A DNA stretch of 18,298 nucleotides from RBG-13-33-26 sp964430085 (GCA_964430085.1 CAYSES010000011.1:1-18298); one strand, 5' to 3'. Positions 1 to 7,276 are shown, counted from the stretch's first letter. Numbers and translations: made by a program. Notes: generated by a model from the sequence alone, not told the origin.

Positions 1-16
1 TAAATCTTGTTCCATC
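1..16 (-). CDS. Possible start of a further minus-strand gene, cut by the window edge
   Basis: An ATG on the minus strand at 16-14 opens a frame that runs off the left edge after five codons (Met-Glu-Gln-Asp-Leu). It is proposed only because a TATA-like box (GGATAAATC, minus strand, 46-38) is centred about 26 nt before it. That is the spacing seen for nearly every other gene in this window. Product unknown. Confidence 0.3.
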
Positions 17-37
17 TAGAAAAAGTTTTAGGTTTGA

Positions 38-46
38 GATTTATCC
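38..46 (-). promoter_or_regulatory. TATA-like box for the left-edge gene
   Basis: Minus-strand GGATAAATC, centred about 26 nt upstream of the ATG at 16. It is a weak match to an archaeal TATA box and is supported mainly by the spacing. Confidence 0.3.
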
Positions 47-51
47 GAATC

Positions 52-64
52 TAAAAAAATAAAA
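52..64 (-). terminator. Oligo-T terminator of the rpl1-rpl10-rpl12 operon
   Basis: A few bases after the L12 stop codon the minus strand reads a T-rich run, TTTT then A then seven Ts. Archaeal RNA polymerase terminates at such oligo-T tracts without needing a hairpin. No inverted repeat precedes it. Confidence 0.5.
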
Positions 65-69
65 TTTAA

Positions 70-357
70 TTATCCGAATAAAGCGCTCAAACCTTCTGCC
101 GCAGCTTCTTTCTTCTCTTCTACTTTTGTTTCTTTCTTTTCTTCTTTAGGAGCTTCTGTTCCCGCTGGAGCTGCTGTAGCTAAACATGCATTCTCCAATT
201 CCTTATCTATGTCAACTCCCTTCAGGCTTGCAACAAGAGATTTGATTTTTGATTCATCTATTTGCCCTCCTGCAGCTGCAACAACACTTTTTACATTTTC
301 TTCATTAACTTCTTTTCCGAGTTTGTGCAACAAAAGTGCCGCATATACATTTTCCAT
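70..357 (-). CDS. rpl12: Large ribosomal subunit stalk protein P1/L12 (archaeal type)
   Basis: Stalk protein that forms dimers on L10/P0 and recruits translational GTPases to the ribosome. The 95 residues have the archaeal P1 order: a helical dimerisation and P0-binding domain (about 1-60), an Ala/Pro hinge (about 61-70), a Lys/Glu-rich linker, and the terminal factor-binding motif GLSALFG at the very C-terminus. The length is close to the usual ~100 residues. The ATG follows directly on the TAA stop of rpl10 (TAAATG), so translation is probably coupled. It is the last gene of the operon and is followed by an oligo-T terminator. Identification is confident from the tail motif and the gene order L1-L10-L12. 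Confidence 0.95.
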   Translation of the reverse strand: MENVYAALLLHKLGKEVNEENVKSVVAAAGGQIDESKIKSLVASLKGVDIDKELENACLATAAPAGTEAPKEEKKETKVEEKKEAAAEGLSALFG

Positions 358-1167
358 TTATTTTTCCTCTCCAGAATTTATTTCAGGAGTATTTTCAAAT
401 TTTTCTAAGGCTTTTGCATTTGTGTAAGCTTTTAACAAAATAAATTTGATAGTGTCTTTATTGGTATATCCAAGATCTGTAGCAAAAGCAAGTGCTTTTA
501 CCAAAGCTTGTTTTAAATCCCTAACTACTTCTTCTGTATCTATCTTAATATCTAAAAATATTTTCTTTTCATTAGCATCATAACATGCTAAAGGTATGAA
601 ACTAATTGAAAATGGTTTGATATCCAATTTGCTTAAAATATCTGCTGCTCCTGAAGAAATTTTTTCTCCTTTTTTTGCAACGATTTTTGGTTCTTTAATA
701 TTAATTTTTCCTTTATCTATCTGAATCTGAATACCCAATGCTCCAAGTTCACTTATTGCTGGTCCAGGAACAAGGTCTGTCGGTCCTGCAGGAACTTCAA
801 TATTATCAGGAGCTTCCTGCCCTGCCCTCGCCTTTGCTGGAGTTTTATTTTTTATCAATTCTGCCGCAAGATCAAAACAATCCATATCAGAAAATAATAT
901 TGCTACACTATCTTTAACTTGGTCTTCAATTTTTTTCACTGCTTCTTCTTTAGATTCATCTAAGGCTCTTATTAACAAATTCTTTTTAGGAACTTTAACT
1001 ATGGCTTTACCTCTTAGTTTTTTTACAATTTCTTGAAATTGGGATGCCGGGATGTTTTTTATAGATGCAATTAATACCGTTTTTTTATTTTGTATAAGAT
1101 TACCTAGTTCTTTTACTATTTTCTTTTTAGAATCTGGAACATGGGTTATGTGTTGTTTTGTTTTCAT
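358..1167 (-). CDS. rpl10: Large ribosomal subunit protein L10 (P0), short form
   Basis: Base of the ribosomal stalk: it binds 23S rRNA with its N-terminal domain and carries L12 dimers on a C-terminal helical spine. Residues ~1-105 are the rRNA-binding domain. Residues ~106-195 match the archaeal/eukaryotic insertion domain (VPAGPTDLVPGPAISELGAL is the family signature). Residues ~210-262 are helical, with one hinge at GYTNKDT. The protein is 269 residues, whereas archaeal P0 is usually about 300-340. It ends in a short polar stretch (NSGEEK) and lacks both the charged linker and the terminal (G/A)LSALFG motif expected in P0. Only about two L12-binding helices can be made out. The start ATG overlaps the rpl1 stop by four bases (ATGA). 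Family assignment is secure; the reduced tail is real unless the assembly is wrong here. Confidence 0.95.
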   Translation of the reverse strand: MKTKQHITHVPDSKKKIVKELGNLIQNKKTVLIASIKNIPASQFQEIVKKLRGKAIVKVPKKNLLIRALDESKEEAVKKIEDQVKDSVAILFSDMDCFDLAAELIKNKTPAKARAGQEAPDNIEVPAGPTDLVPGPAISELGALGIQIQIDKGKINIKEPKIVAKKGEKISSGAADILSKLDIKPFSISFIPLACYDANEKKIFLDIKIDTEEVVRDLKQALVKALAFATDLGYTNKDTIKFILLKAYTNAKALEKFENTPEINSGEEK

Positions 1168-1790
1168 ATTTTTATTTTTTGTGGTTTAGTCATAGTGAAT
1201 TTTACTTCAATATTCTTTATGTTTTCTTTTTCTCTTGGCAGAACTTTAAGAATTGCATTATAAATTGTTATGATGTTGTCTATAATCTCATTATCTTTCA
1301 TACTTTGTTTTCCTACTGTAACTTTGATGCTTGATTCTTTTGTTCTTATTTTTACGCTGCTATTAATTTTATTCTTCAATTCATCTATTGTTTTATCGTC
1401 TACATTAATCATGATCCCTAATTGGGGGGAAGGCATTTTTCCAGCAGGCCCTAATACTCTTCCAAAATTAGTAGCAACTATTGGCATCAAACTTGCTTGT
1501 GCAATGAAAAAATCATATTTTTTGATTAATTTTTTAAGTTCTTTTTTATCAGAATAATTTTTGAATTCGGATTTTGTTACTGTATCAACATTTTTATTTT
1601 TTATTTCTAGAAAACCACAGATTTTTTTATCTTTAATCTTGTGGGGTACAGAAACAAAAAGATTTACCTGATTCTTTTTTATATCAAATTTTTGGAGATT
1701 TATAATTAGGTCTACTGATTGATTAAATTTTCTTTCTTTTCCTTTTCTAAGCTCAATTAAAGCTTTTCCCAAATCTTGTTTTAATTCCAT
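1164..1790 (-). CDS. rpl1: Large ribosomal subunit protein L1
   Basis: Protein of the mobile L1 arm of the ribosome. In several archaea it also represses its own operon by binding its mRNA. The 208-residue product carries the family core, including LGPAGKMPSPQ in the middle and a C-terminal domain ending PQKIKI. The ATG at 1790 is chosen because GGAGGT lies on the minus strand at 1802-1797, six bases before it. An ATG eleven codons further upstream (1823) would put that Shine-Dalgarno site inside the coding region, and would add a GC-rich, untypical N-terminus. The gene starts the rpl1-rpl10-rpl12 operon; rpl11 is not here but at 10118. The promoter lies at about 1879-1887, giving a leader of about 65-70 nt. 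Confidence 0.94.
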   Translation of the reverse strand: MELKQDLGKALIELRKGKERKFNQSVDLIINLQKFDIKKNQVNLFVSVPHKIKDKKICGFLEIKNKNVDTVTKSEFKNYSDKKELKKLIKKYDFFIAQASLMPIVATNFGRVLGPAGKMPSPQLGIMINVDDKTIDELKNKINSSVKIRTKESSIKVTVGKQSMKDNEIIDNIITIYNAILKVLPREKENIKNIEVKFTMTKPQKIKI

Positions 1791-1796
1791 CTTAAT

Positions 1797-1802
1797 ACCT
1801 CC
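1797..1802 (-). promoter_or_regulatory. Shine-Dalgarno site of rpl1
   Basis: Minus-strand GGAGGT, six bases before the ATG at 1790. It decides the start codon. It is one of only two clear operon-leading Shine-Dalgarno sites in this window; most other leading genes appear leaderless. Confidence 0.8.
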
Positions 1803-1847
1803 AACATTACGCGCCGCGAACATAGATAATATTCCGTGACGATGTTG
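1802..1847 (-). promoter_or_regulatory. Inverted repeat in the rpl1 leader, abutting the Shine-Dalgarno site
   Basis: In the leader RNA, CAACAU (template 1847-1842) can pair with AUGUUG (template 1807-1802). The last G of the second arm is the first G of the GGAGGT ribosome-binding site. The enclosed ~34 nt contain a GC-rich patch (GCGGCGCG) that stands out in this AT-rich DNA and could form further pairs. L1 autoregulation through mRNA is known in methanogens, but I do not see an exact copy of the published L1-binding motif, so a regulatory role is inference. Confidence 0.45.
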
Positions 1848-1878
1848 TTCAATCGGTAAAATTCTAAGAGAAAAGGTA

Positions 1879-1887
1879 TTTATAAAT
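1879..1887 (-). promoter_or_regulatory. TATA box of the rpl1-rpl10-rpl12 operon
   Basis: Minus-strand core TTTATAAAT inside a longer AT run. Transcription should start about 25 nt downstream, near 1858, leaving roughly 65-70 nt of leader before the rpl1 ATG. This differs from the leaderless pattern of most neighbours. Confidence 0.6.
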
Positions 1888-1906
1888 TTAACTTATCACA
1901 ACAATC

Positions 1907-1915
1907 CTTAAAAAT
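1907..1915 (+). promoter_or_regulatory. TATA box, leaderless promoter of the gene at 1937
   Basis: CTTAAAAAT centred 26 nt before the ATG at 1937. It lies in a 15-nt sequence (1898-1912) repeated exactly at 2318-2332 before the next gene. Confidence 0.6.
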
Positions 1916-1936
1916 CAATCTCTTTTTTCTTTAACT

Positions 1937-2217
1937 ATGGAATTAATAGCATTATTATCTTCTGGCAAAGGAACATGGGCACAGGTATCGGGCTTGCTAA
2001 AATATGGTGATTGGGAGAAGGTAATCTTGCTTGGCGATGATTTTGCGAAAAAATTTACTTCAGAAAAACCTTTTGAATTTATCAAGATTGATTTAACTAA
2101 AAAGTTAAAAGACTTGAAAGATGAATTTTCTAAAAAATTAAAAGGACAAATTAACGGAACAGAAGTTGCTTTGTCCATAGCAAGTGGCGATGGAAAAGAA
2201 CATATGGCTTTAATTTC
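1937..2217 (+). CDS. Unrecognised protein, 3' end lost in an assembly gap
   Basis: The visible 93 residues begin MELIALLSSGKGTW and continue with a second hydrophobic strand (VILLGDDFAKKF), a third short strand (FIKIDL), a Lys-rich helix, and TEVALSIASGDGKEHMALI before the gap. Alternating strand and helix with a Gly/Ser-rich loop after the first strand suggests a Rossmann-like alpha/beta fold, but I cannot name the family. It is transcribed divergently from rpl1. The start is supported by a TATA box 26 nt upstream. Its stop lies inside the 100-N run. The promoter of the next gene begins at the far edge of the gap, so this gene must end inside it. The open frame that continues past the gap is not its real C-terminus. 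Confidence 0.75.
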
Positions 2218-2317
2218 NNNNNNNNNNNNNNNNNNNNNNNNNNNNNNNNNNNNNNNNNNNNNNNNNNNNNNNNNNNNNNNNNNNNNNNNNNNNNNNNNNN
2301 NNNNNNNNNNNNNNNNN
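2218..2317. other. Assembly gap (100 N)
   Basis: Run of exactly 100 N. All four such runs in the window have the same length, so this is most likely a fixed placeholder and the true size is unknown. It hides the 3' end of the gene at 1937. Confidence 0.95.
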
Positions 2318-2326
2318 ACAACAATC

Positions 2327-2335
2327 CTTAAATAT
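2327..2335 (+). promoter_or_regulatory. TATA box, leaderless promoter of the C45-family gene
   Basis: CTTAAATAT centred 25 nt before the ATG at 2356, inside the second copy of the 15-nt promoter repeat (2318-2332). Confidence 0.6.
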
Positions 2336-2355
2336 AACTGCCTTTCTGTAAATTT

Positions 2356-4230
2356 ATGGACTCAGAAAATATTCTTATTAACAACAAAAATAATAAGAAT
2401 TACTGGAAAAAGGATCTCAAAACAAAATCAACTCTTTCTTATAAGGATGGTTTTTTTGTTTTAGAGCTTCACGGAAATCCTTATGAACGAGGTTTCGCCC
2501 ATGCAAGTCTTCTTAAGGAACAAATTGAAAAATCAGACATTTGCGCATATTATGGAGAATTCTTAAAGGATCTGTTTAATAGTTCTGATATCTCAACAAA
2601 AATTCCTTCATGGTCCCAAAAACATATCAAAAATATACTTGAATGGTTTTATTATTCCCCATTGGAAAAAATGTGTATTCCTGAAACAAGAGATGAGATG
2701 TATGGAATTTGTGATGCAATGGGTTGGAAAGATAATAAGAAAAAACAAGCTTTGCGGGCAACATTTGCTCCAGATATAATGGAACATTTCGCAGCGGGGC
2801 ATATGAAGGGAGCAAAGGAAACCCTTGGAAGCTATTATCTCGGAGGGTGCAGTGGGGCTTATGCACGAGGAAAAGCCGTAAGAGGTAATTCTTGTGCTTT
2901 TTTTGCAAGGAATATGGATTTTCCTGGAGTATTCCACTGGGTTAATCCAACAGTTATCTTTGCATATCCTTCAGAAAAGTTGACAAGATTAGAAAATGGA
3001 AAAATGAAAGAGACAGAAGAAATTAAACAGCCTTATTTGTATGTAACAACCGCAGGATTTCCAGGAAATGGACTTACAGGATTAAATTCTTCTGGGATTG
3101 CAATGGCTACTTTTGTATGTGTTTCAAAAAATTGTTCAAGAAAGGGAATGTCGAAATTGGATTTTAATCATTATCTTTTCACTCGTGCAAAAAACATAGA
3201 TGAAATCTCTTCAATGATAGACGATTCTGATTTAAAATGCATGTCCCCCCATGCGATAGTTTTTGCTGATGGAAAAAAAGCAATTTCAGTGGAAGTTGAT
3301 TCAACTCATAAATCTATAAGACATTCTCCAGGATACGATATCCATATCCAAACAAATCATTTCCTTAACCCCTCTTTTAAAAAAAAGGAATTAGAATTCC
3401 CTTTAGAAAAAGATTTTACCCTTGGAAGATATTTGCTTATTGAAGCAGCTCTTGAAGAGAATTATGGATATCTTGATTTACAAAAAATGGTTGATTTAAT
3501 TTCATGCAATCTTAATCTGAATCAAAAAGATACAGGGTTGGTTGGAGATTTTCCAGCTCAATTTAATACCTTAACAAGTGTTGTTTTCAAACTTCAAGGA
3601 GAAGCAGGAAACGATTTTAATTCAAAGAAAAATGAACTATGGGTAGCATCAGGAAAACCCCCTGCTGTTTGTTACAACCCATATTATAAATTTGCTTTTA
3701 ATGAAAAATTTTCATGGGATAAAAAAAATTGGGGGAGAGTTATACGTTCCTCAAGGCCAGTAATAGGAAATACTAAACTAACCCCAATCAATAATAAGAT
3801 GAAAGAATCACTGATTCATTTTTCCCTTTCTCAAGAAGAATTAAAACAAGGAAAACTCGGGAGTGCTATGGCAAATATTAGGAAAGCAAGAGAACTTCAT
3901 GATGACCCTGCATATAAATATATTGAAGCAATTCTTAATCTGAGGGATGGGGGGGTAAATGTTTCTCTTAAACAGTTTACTGATCTTAAAAAGGATTATT
4001 CATTTGGCCCGACAAAAGATTCTGCTTTGGAATTATGGATTGCAAGATGCTATGATGTCCTTGGAAACAGAAAAGAAGCAATTGAATACTATAAAAAAAT
4101 ACTTGATAAAAGTAAATTATCAAAACATCTTAAAAAAGCAGCGCGTTCTTCAATAAACAAACCATTCATACTTGCAGAAATGCCGAAATCAATAGAATAT
4201 TTCCTTATGGGTCCTTTAGAATTCTGTTAA
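2356..4230 (+). CDS. C45-family acyltransferase/amidohydrolase with C-terminal TPR-like region
   Basis: Members of peptidase family C45 (penicillin acyl-CoA:6-APA acyltransferase and relatives, Ntn-hydrolase fold) cleave themselves to expose an N-terminal cysteine nucleophile and act on amide bonds. Here residues ~31-55 (VLELHGNPYERGFAHA) match the family's opening motif. GGC-S at 163-166 is the expected processing site, with Cys165 as nucleophile. FARNMDF (183-189) and the following GLNSSGIAMA region are typical of the Ntn core. Residues ~479-590 differ: paired amphipathic helices such as NRKEAIEYYKKIL look like TPR repeats. At 624 residues it is longer than usual C45 enzymes. No signal peptide is visible, so it is probably cytoplasmic. 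The substrate cannot be inferred. Its stop is 3 bp from that of the convergent taw1. Confidence 0.8.
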   Translation: MDSENILINNKNNKNYWKKDLKTKSTLSYKDGFFVLELHGNPYERGFAHASLLKEQIEKSDICAYYGEFLKDLFNSSDISTKIPSWSQKHIKNILEWFYYSPLEKMCIPETRDEMYGICDAMGWKDNKKKQALRATFAPDIMEHFAAGHMKGAKETLGSYYLGGCSGAYARGKAVRGNSCAFFARNMDFPGVFHWVNPTVIFAYPSEKLTRLENGKMKETEEIKQPYLYVTTAGFPGNGLTGLNSSGIAMATFVCVSKNCSRKGMSKLDFNHYLFTRAKNIDEISSMIDDSDLKCMSPHAIVFADGKKAISVEVDSTHKSIRHSPGYDIHIQTNHFLNPSFKKKELEFPLEKDFTLGRYLLIEAALEENYGYLDLQKMVDLISCNLNLNQKDTGLVGDFPAQFNTLTSVVFKLQGEAGNDFNSKKNELWVASGKPPAVCYNPYYKFAFNEKFSWDKKNWGRVIRSSRPVIGNTKLTPINNKMKESLIHFSLSQEELKQGKLGSAMANIRKARELHDDPAYKYIEAILNLRDGGVNVSLKQFTDLKKDYSFGPTKDSALELWIARCYDVLGNRKEAIEYYKKILDKSKLSKHLKKAARSSINKPFILAEMPKSIEYFLMGPLEFC

Positions 4231-4233
4231 ATT

Positions 4234-5229
4234 CTATTTTTCTTTTTCTTTAATCTTCATGTCTTTTTTATCTTTTCCCAAAAGCACAACTCTTGATTCT
4301 TTTTTTTCATCAAGAATTTTATATTTTGGAAGAAATTCTAAAATTTTTTTTGCAAGATCAATTATATTTTTGTGATAAGGCATTTTTTCATAAGGAATTC
4401 TTTTTCTCGCAAATCCTACAGACATTACCCCTTTTATTTCAACAAACATTGGATCTGCTTTCTTTATTAATTCAGCATATTCTTTTGCATGTTCTTGGAG
4501 CATGTTTAGGCCAAGAATCAAGTTCATTCGAAAAACTGTTCTGGTTTTATTTCTCAATCCAGCCATAATCTCTAAGCTTTTATTCAATCTTTCCCACGCA
4601 TCTTTTTTTGAACTTCTGTGAATTTCCTCATAAATTTTTTTATTGGGCGCATTTACTGAGATGTATAATTGTGTAGGCAATTGTTTATTTTTTTCTAATT
4701 CTTTAATTTTTTCAGGATATAATCCGTTTGTTACAAGAAAACTTGTTTTTCCTCTTTTTCTTAATTCCTTAATAAGTCCTCCTATATCCTTGTAAACTGT
4801 TGGTTCTCCTGAAAGCGAAATTGCAAATTGCATTGGTTCCTGTGCTTCGATATATTTCTTTTGATTGGCCTTACTTAATTGCCTCTTCTTTGATGTTGTG
4901 TCAATATTAAATCCCTGAAGTAATTTCCTTTGTGCTTTTATGCATCCATCAATAATCTCTTTTGGTGAATCTGTTTTTCCTGTCAGTTCATTCCCAATAG
5001 TCATTTCAATAGCTCTCCAGCAATGCAAACATCTATTTGGACACCACATTACCGCAGGAGACATTTGACAGCATAGGTGAGATTTTATTCCGTAAAATTT
5101 TTCTTTATAACAAACTCCTTCATCCCTAAGAGATTTTTTTGTCCATCTGCAAATTTGAACTGCAGAATGTTTTCCAACAATTTCATAATGCTGTTTTTTT
5201 AATGCCTGCTTGACTTTTTCTGGAATCAT
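4234..5229 (-). CDS. taw1: tRNA-Phe 4-demethylwyosine synthase (Taw1/TYW1), radical SAM enzyme
   Basis: Builds the tricyclic wyosine precursor from N1-methylguanosine-37 of tRNA-Phe and pyruvate. The 331-residue protein has both iron-sulfur clusters of the family. Cys27, Cys40 and Cys53 (13-residue spacing) form the extra cluster. CPNRCLHCW at 63-71, with Cys63, Cys67 and Cys70, is the radical SAM CxxxCxxC motif. These positions are each one higher than those I recall for the Methanocaldococcus enzyme (26/39/52 and 62/66/69). SLSGEPT, QLYISVNAPNKK and the MNLILGLN strand follow in family order. The C-terminus is a Lys/Glu tail. It lies 31 bp after the site-2 protease gene and has its own TATA box in that spacer, so it can be transcribed alone. 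Confidence 0.93.
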   Translation of the reverse strand: MIPEKVKQALKKQHYEIVGKHSAVQICRWTKKSLRDEGVCYKEKFYGIKSHLCCQMSPAVMWCPNRCLHCWRAIEMTIGNELTGKTDSPKEIIDGCIKAQRKLLQGFNIDTTSKKRQLSKANQKKYIEAQEPMQFAISLSGEPTVYKDIGGLIKELRKRGKTSFLVTNGLYPEKIKELEKNKQLPTQLYISVNAPNKKIYEEIHRSSKKDAWERLNKSLEIMAGLRNKTRTVFRMNLILGLNMLQEHAKEYAELIKKADPMFVEIKGVMSVGFARKRIPYEKMPYHKNIIDLAKKILEFLPKYKILDEKKESRVVLLGKDKKDMKIKEKEK

Positions 5230-5250
5230 TAAAAAGAGAATGGTAAAAGT

Positions 5251-5260
5251 ATTTTAAAAC
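5251..5260 (-). promoter_or_regulatory. Candidate TATA box of taw1
   Basis: Minus-strand GTTTTAAAAT directly after the stop of the upstream protease gene, centred about 26 nt before the taw1 ATG at 5229. Confidence 0.45.
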
Positions 5261-6688
5261 TTACCCAAAGATGTTTACTGCCCAGAAAAACATAACTATT
5301 ACTAGGACTAGCAAGAAAAGATATGTCACAATTCCAAATGTTTTTTTCGCTATATTCTTATTTTTTGTAATCGCTAAAACTGTGAGGTAGAAAAATCTTC
5401 CACCATCAAAAATTCCTACAGGAAGCATATTAACTAACGCTACACTAAAGCTTATCAAAATCAGCCACCATAATAGATTATAGATAAATTCAGCAAATCC
5501 GAAATTTGCTTTGTAGTAAACATTTGGATCCCTGAAAAATGAAAATAAACTTGTTATTCTCCCTACAATTCCAGAACTGCTCCTGTCTATAAAACCGATT
5601 CCGAGATAAGGGGCAGTTTTGTTCCCAGGATATTCTGCAAGCGTAATTTGATGATCTACAAATGCATCTCCTTCAAGATTTGTAATTGTTATATTTTCCC
5701 CAGGAGAATATCTCAACAACTCCCCCACTAATTTTTCTCTGCTGTCAATATTTATGCCGTTAATCTTTACAATTATTTTGCTTAAATTAGCTTTTACTGC
5801 AGGGGCGTCATCATACAATATCAAAAAATCATTTGTACTGGATTGACCTTCCAGAGAACTTTTCGTTATAAAATATCTTGTATTATTCGCATCTATTTCA
5901 CTTAACCCAGTCCCATTAACTAAGTTTAAAATTTGTTCATAACTTGCATTTCCTAAACTTATATTATTTACTGAGGAGATGGTAGCAAGTCCTACAACAG
6001 AGTAAGTATATGTATCAAACATAATCCCTGAAGGAGTATATGATAGTGAAAAGAAACATACTAAAATTACAAAGAAGAATATTGCAATAAGAACATTAGC
6101 AAATGTTCCTGCAGAAAGAACTGCCATTTGAGGAAATATTTTTTTCTTTTCCATCTTTTTTTCATCAAGTTCAACAAAGGCTGCAAGGAAGATTGGCAGG
6201 AAGAAAGGAAAAAACCCAAAACCAGTACTTTTTATTTTTACATTTTTATTAACAGCAAAAACTGCATGTGCAAATTCATGGAATATTGCAACTATGGCAA
6301 TTATAATTATCCAATATATAAAATAAAAAGTCGGTAGATTAAGATTTGGAACAATTCTGTCTATATATGGAATTAGGGGGGTTATCGGCGGTATTTTTAT
6401 CATTTTGACTATTTGGCTTTGAAATACATAAATCCAGATTATCTTCCCCACAAGATAAAGAACTCCAATCATTAAAACAAAACCCATAATGACAGAAACC
6501 CAACTTAAAAAATTCAAAAGTTTTCTATGATTTTTTCCGAATCGATTTATTATCTTAACGCCAAGTTTTGTTCTGTAAAGAAGCAAAAGCCCTTCTTTCT
6601 TCAGATTTTTTCTTTTTCTATACAAAAAAGAAAAAGTAAATACTAAGAACAATGCTAAAAGTATAAGATCGTACCATATGAAGTTCAT
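5261..6688 (-). CDS. Site-2-type intramembrane zinc metalloprotease (M50 family) with PDZ domain
   Basis: Cleaves membrane-embedded substrates such as anchored regulators or leftover signal peptides. The 475 residues contain HEFAH at 137-141 in a hydrophobic segment (zinc-binding HExxH) and NMLPVGIFDGG at 420-430 (second metal-binding motif, Asp428). Several membrane helices are visible: near the N-terminus, ~64-90, ~122-150, ~185-215 and two at the C-terminus. Residues ~300-370 (KIIVKINGINIDSREKL) resemble a PDZ domain placed between the two catalytic motifs. The gene starts 10 bp after L40e in the same operon as aIF5A. Substrate unknown. Confidence 0.88.
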   Translation of the reverse strand: MNFIWYDLILLALFLVFTFSFLYRKRKNLKKEGLLLLYRTKLGVKIINRFGKNHRKLLNFLSWVSVIMGFVLMIGVLYLVGKIIWIYVFQSQIVKMIKIPPITPLIPYIDRIVPNLNLPTFYFIYWIIIIAIVAIFHEFAHAVFAVNKNVKIKSTGFGFFPFFLPIFLAAFVELDEKKMEKKKIFPQMAVLSAGTFANVLIAIFFFVILVCFFSLSYTPSGIMFDTYTYSVVGLATISSVNNISLGNASYEQILNLVNGTGLSEIDANNTRYFITKSSLEGQSSTNDFLILYDDAPAVKANLSKIIVKINGINIDSREKLVGELLRYSPGENITITNLEGDAFVDHQITLAEYPGNKTAPYLGIGFIDRSSSGIVGRITSLFSFFRDPNVYYKANFGFAEFIYNLLWWLILISFSVALVNMLPVGIFDGGRFFYLTVLAITKNKNIAKKTFGIVTYLFLLVLVIVMFFWAVNIFG

Positions 6689-6698
6689 CTCTTTTTAC

Positions 6699-6860
6699 CT
6701 ATTTTTTTCTTAAGGGTCTAAATGCATTTTTTTTGCATTTCCTACATCTGACTTTTCCCTTTAAAATCTTTTGAGGGTCAGACTTAATTTTGGCATGGCA
6801 ACTTTTACAAACAAAAACGTTCTTGAAAAGTCTGTTTTGAGCTTCTTGTATTTTTGCCAT
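6699..6860 (-). CDS. rpl40e: Large ribosomal subunit protein L40e
   Basis: Small zinc-ribbon ribosomal protein of 53 residues, beginning MAKIQEAQNRLFKNVFVCKS and ending in the basic tail AFRPLRKK. Two CxxC pairs (Cys19/Cys22-type near VCKSCH, and RCRKC near residue 40) form the zinc site. Archaeal L40e has the same layout: an EA-R N-terminus, two knuckles 14-20 residues apart, and a basic tail with R-P. Its ATG overlaps the aIF5A stop (TAATG), so it is translationally coupled to it. The site-2 protease gene follows after 10 bp. Confidence 0.88.
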   Translation of the reverse strand: MAKIQEAQNRLFKNVFVCKSCHAKIKSDPQKILKGKVRCRKCKKNAFRPLRKK

Positions 6861-7246
6861 TATAATTTCCTCTTGATTATTTTTTCTCCTTCAACATCCC
6901 AGTACTCCACATTTGAGTTTATTTCAAGTTCTGATTTAATGTCTTCAGGGCATTCAACTTCTAATGTTTCAAAATTCTCCAAATCCATTATACTAACTTT
7001 GTCTCCGATAGAAAGTACTTGCCCCTTTCTTTTTTCAACTAGCGGAACTTCTATCCTTTCATGTCCTGGAACAACAAAAACTTTTTTGTTTCCTGTGATT
7101 ATGCCAACAGCTTCTATCCTGCATTTTGCATGTCCGTGTTTTCCTGTTTTACTGATATCTATCTTTTTTACAGTACATGCTTCCCCATCAACAAGGATAT
7201 TTGTGCCTGTTTTTATCTCGGTTGCATTTATTATTTTTAAAACCAT
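6860..7246 (-). CDS. Translation factor aIF5A (hypusine-containing)
   Basis: Archaeal eIF5A/EF-P homologue that rescues ribosomes stalled at difficult peptide bonds. The 128 residues include SKTGKHGHAK (32-41), the hypusination loop with the target Lys36, followed by a C-terminal OB-fold domain (IGDKVSIMDLENFETLEV). Length and order are normal. It heads an operon with L40e and the site-2 protease. The promoter is a TATA box 26 nt before the ATG, facing the divergent FKBP promoter in a 76-bp intergenic region. Confidence 0.95.
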   Translation of the reverse strand: MVLKIINATEIKTGTNILVDGEACTVKKIDISKTGKHGHAKCRIEAVGIITGNKKVFVVPGHERIEVPLVEKRKGQVLSIGDKVSIMDLENFETLEVECPEDIKSELEINSNVEYWDVEGEKIIKRKL

Positions 7247-7267
7247 AGTTAAACCATCAAAAATAGA

Positions 7268-7276
7268 TTTATAAAT
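7268..7276 (-). promoter_or_regulatory. TATA box, leaderless promoter of the aIF5A operon
   Basis: Core ATTTATAAA on the minus strand, centred about 26 nt before the ATG at 7246. Confidence 0.65.

Noticed and set aside
41..79. Ten-base direct repeat TTATCCGAAT at 41-50 and 70-79
   Set aside because: One copy overlaps the L12 stop codon. No third copy or structure is seen, so it is likely chance in AT-rich DNA.
1791..1823. ATG at 1823 as the start of rpl1
   Set aside because: It would place GGAGGT inside the coding region and add eleven residues from GC-rich codons. The Shine-Dalgarno spacing fits the ATG at 1790.
2318..2464. Continuation of the gene at 1937 past the gap
   Set aside because: It lies out of frame over the promoter and start of the C45 gene. 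The frame across a placeholder gap has no meaning.
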